Origin: JAPOXR01 sp965116115
Lineage (GTDB): Bacteria > Pseudomonadota > Alphaproteobacteria > Rhodobacterales > Rhodobacteraceae
Assembly (NCBI GenBank): GCA_965116115.1
Contig: OZ220486.1
Location: forward strand, 2,790,001 to 2,854,000
Direction of reading: 5' to 3'
DNA length: 64,000 nt
In this document: positions 63,435 to 64,000 of the stretch, piece by piece
Numbering within the stretch: the first letter of the stretch is position 1
Layout of the letters: every line of letters starts with the position of its first letter
Made by a program: the position numbers and the translations under genes
Notes under the pieces: generated by a model
Database searches by the model: none
Told to the model about the DNA's origin: nothing
Seen by the model: only the letters and a program-made list of their open reading frames with translations

Positions 63435-64000
63435 AAGTTTGGCGGGTAACGAAACTGAGATTTTTTCTTGTAAAGACCAGCTTGCCGCTTTTAATCGTTC
63501 TTTGGTTTCGGTCAAACGGTTGGAATTTTCGTTCGACAGGATCATTGGGATCGCAATGGCCGCTATGGTCTGATCAGACGCGACTTGACGGACAGGAGCG
63601 GCAATCTCAATAATCGAATTATGCTTGGGGTTTGGTGCTTGAACAGCAGAGTATTTCCGGCAGTTCTCAACCAATTCAACAAAGGCCTCGATCGCTTCTG
63701 CAGGGCGCCCATCGCTAATTTCCCGGACCTTGTTGCGCCGAATTGATTCGTCGTCCGCTGATGCCAGAAAGCAAGCGCCCGCTGCCGTTCCGAACAGGCC
63801 GTGCTGATACCCGACTTGGACGCTTAGGCCATAACTGTTGGCAGCCTCGGCGGTTGCAATTGTAAGCAGACGGTTATTTTGCTGAATAGACAAGTGGTTC
63901 GATAACGATGTTTCATCACTCAACCGTTCAAGATAAGGACTTGCAAGCTCGGCAAGTTTGCCACTGTCGGATCTGGTATTTCCAATGTGTGCCAACTTGT
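63423..64000 (-). CDS. IclR-family transcriptional regulator, C-terminal effector domain (runs off the right edge)
   Basis: The minus-strand frame is open to base 64000, so the N-terminal DNA-binding part is outside. The visible 191 codons resemble the IclR effector domain: LAELASPYLERLSDETSLSN, LSIQQNNRLLTIATAEAANS, GYQHGLFGTAAGACFLASAD, VELVENCRKYSAVQAPNPKH, NSIIEIAAPVRQVASDQTIA and AIAIPMI. The last residues (LPAKLLFA) come at the junction with the IS427 relic, so a few C-terminal codons may have been replaced. Codon use is less GC-rich than in most neighbours. The target genes would be found on the other side of the window edge. Confidence 0.72.
   Translation of the reverse strand, partial: KLAHIGNTRSDSGKLAELASPYLERLSDETSLSNHLSIQQNNRLLTIATAEAANSYGLSVQVGYQHGLFGTAAGACFLASADDESIRRNKVREISDGRPAEAIEAFVELVENCRKYSAVQAPNPKHNSIIEIAAPVRQVASDQTIAAIAIPMILSNENSNRLTETKERLKAASWSLQEKISVSLPAKLLFA

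Noticed and set aside
1..64000. CRISPR arrays, rRNA and tRNA genes
   Set aside because: No regularly spaced short repeats and no tRNA T-arm or rRNA core sequences were seen. The repeated blocks at 14280-15075 are protein-coding.

Overview
The window looks like a piece of a GC-rich alphaproteobacterial chromosome that has been heavily colonised by insertion sequences (IS). The alphaproteobacterial call rests on gene content: heterotetrameric sarcosine oxidase soxBDAG, an ectoine-type Ehu ABC transporter, xdhABC, uronate dehydrogenase and choline-sulfatase-like and choline-dehydrogenase-like enzymes. It is an inference, because no rRNA or marker tree can be made here. About 40 % of the sequence is mobile DNA, most of it broken, which suggests a genome in an IS-expansion and decay phase such as a recently host-restricted symbiont.

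Layout. 1-12.2 kb is a pile of nested elements: an IS4-family transposase end; an IS5-family gene split by IS630 (itself split by an intact ISKra4 element) and by an IS427-type IS5 element; ISAs1; an IS30 copy split by a CTAG-targeting element, a second IS630 and a fold-back element with 86-bp inverted repeats. 12.9-15.5 kb is a large autotransporter with homopolymer tracts that could make it phase variable. 16.5-33.3 kb is mostly ordinary chromosome: a flavin monooxygenase, a Uma2 nuclease-like protein, dnaE, xdhABC, a uronate dehydrogenase, a DoeB-like deacylase, an aminotransferase and an M24 hydrolase. 33.7-35.6 kb holds an autotransporter relic and an IS427-type copy. 36.0-40.7 kb is an ehuB-sulfatase-ehuC-ehuD-ehuA operon. 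41.2-49.0 kb is again accessory: a 127-bp MITE, the second CTAG element, a methyltransferase, an IS66-type element with exact 8-bp target duplication, a broken restriction locus (methyltransferase stub, mrr, higA, higB) and an IS4 relic. 49.9-52.3 kb has a GMC oxidoreductase and a GntR regulator. An IS30 copy then separates this regulator from an operon (53.7-60.8 kb) of an Asp/Glu-racemase-like protein, a metal-site-poor M24 hydrolase and soxB-soxD-soxA-soxG. An M20 deacylase, an IS5 relic and the end of an IclR regulator close the window.

How it may work together. The metabolic genes fit uptake and breakdown of small nitrogenous osmolytes. The Ehu-type transporter would import an ectoine-like or betaine-like solute. 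The sulfatase (choline-sulfatase-like) would remove sulfate and the GMC enzyme would oxidise a choline-like alcohol. The M24, DoeB-like and M20 hydrolases would open or deacylate amides, and sarcosine oxidase would demethylate the final N-methylglycine to glycine and one-carbon units. The exact substrates cannot be read from sequence. A nearly identical 15-bp operator-like site lies in front of both the gntR gene and the racemase-M24-sox operon, which supports joint regulation.
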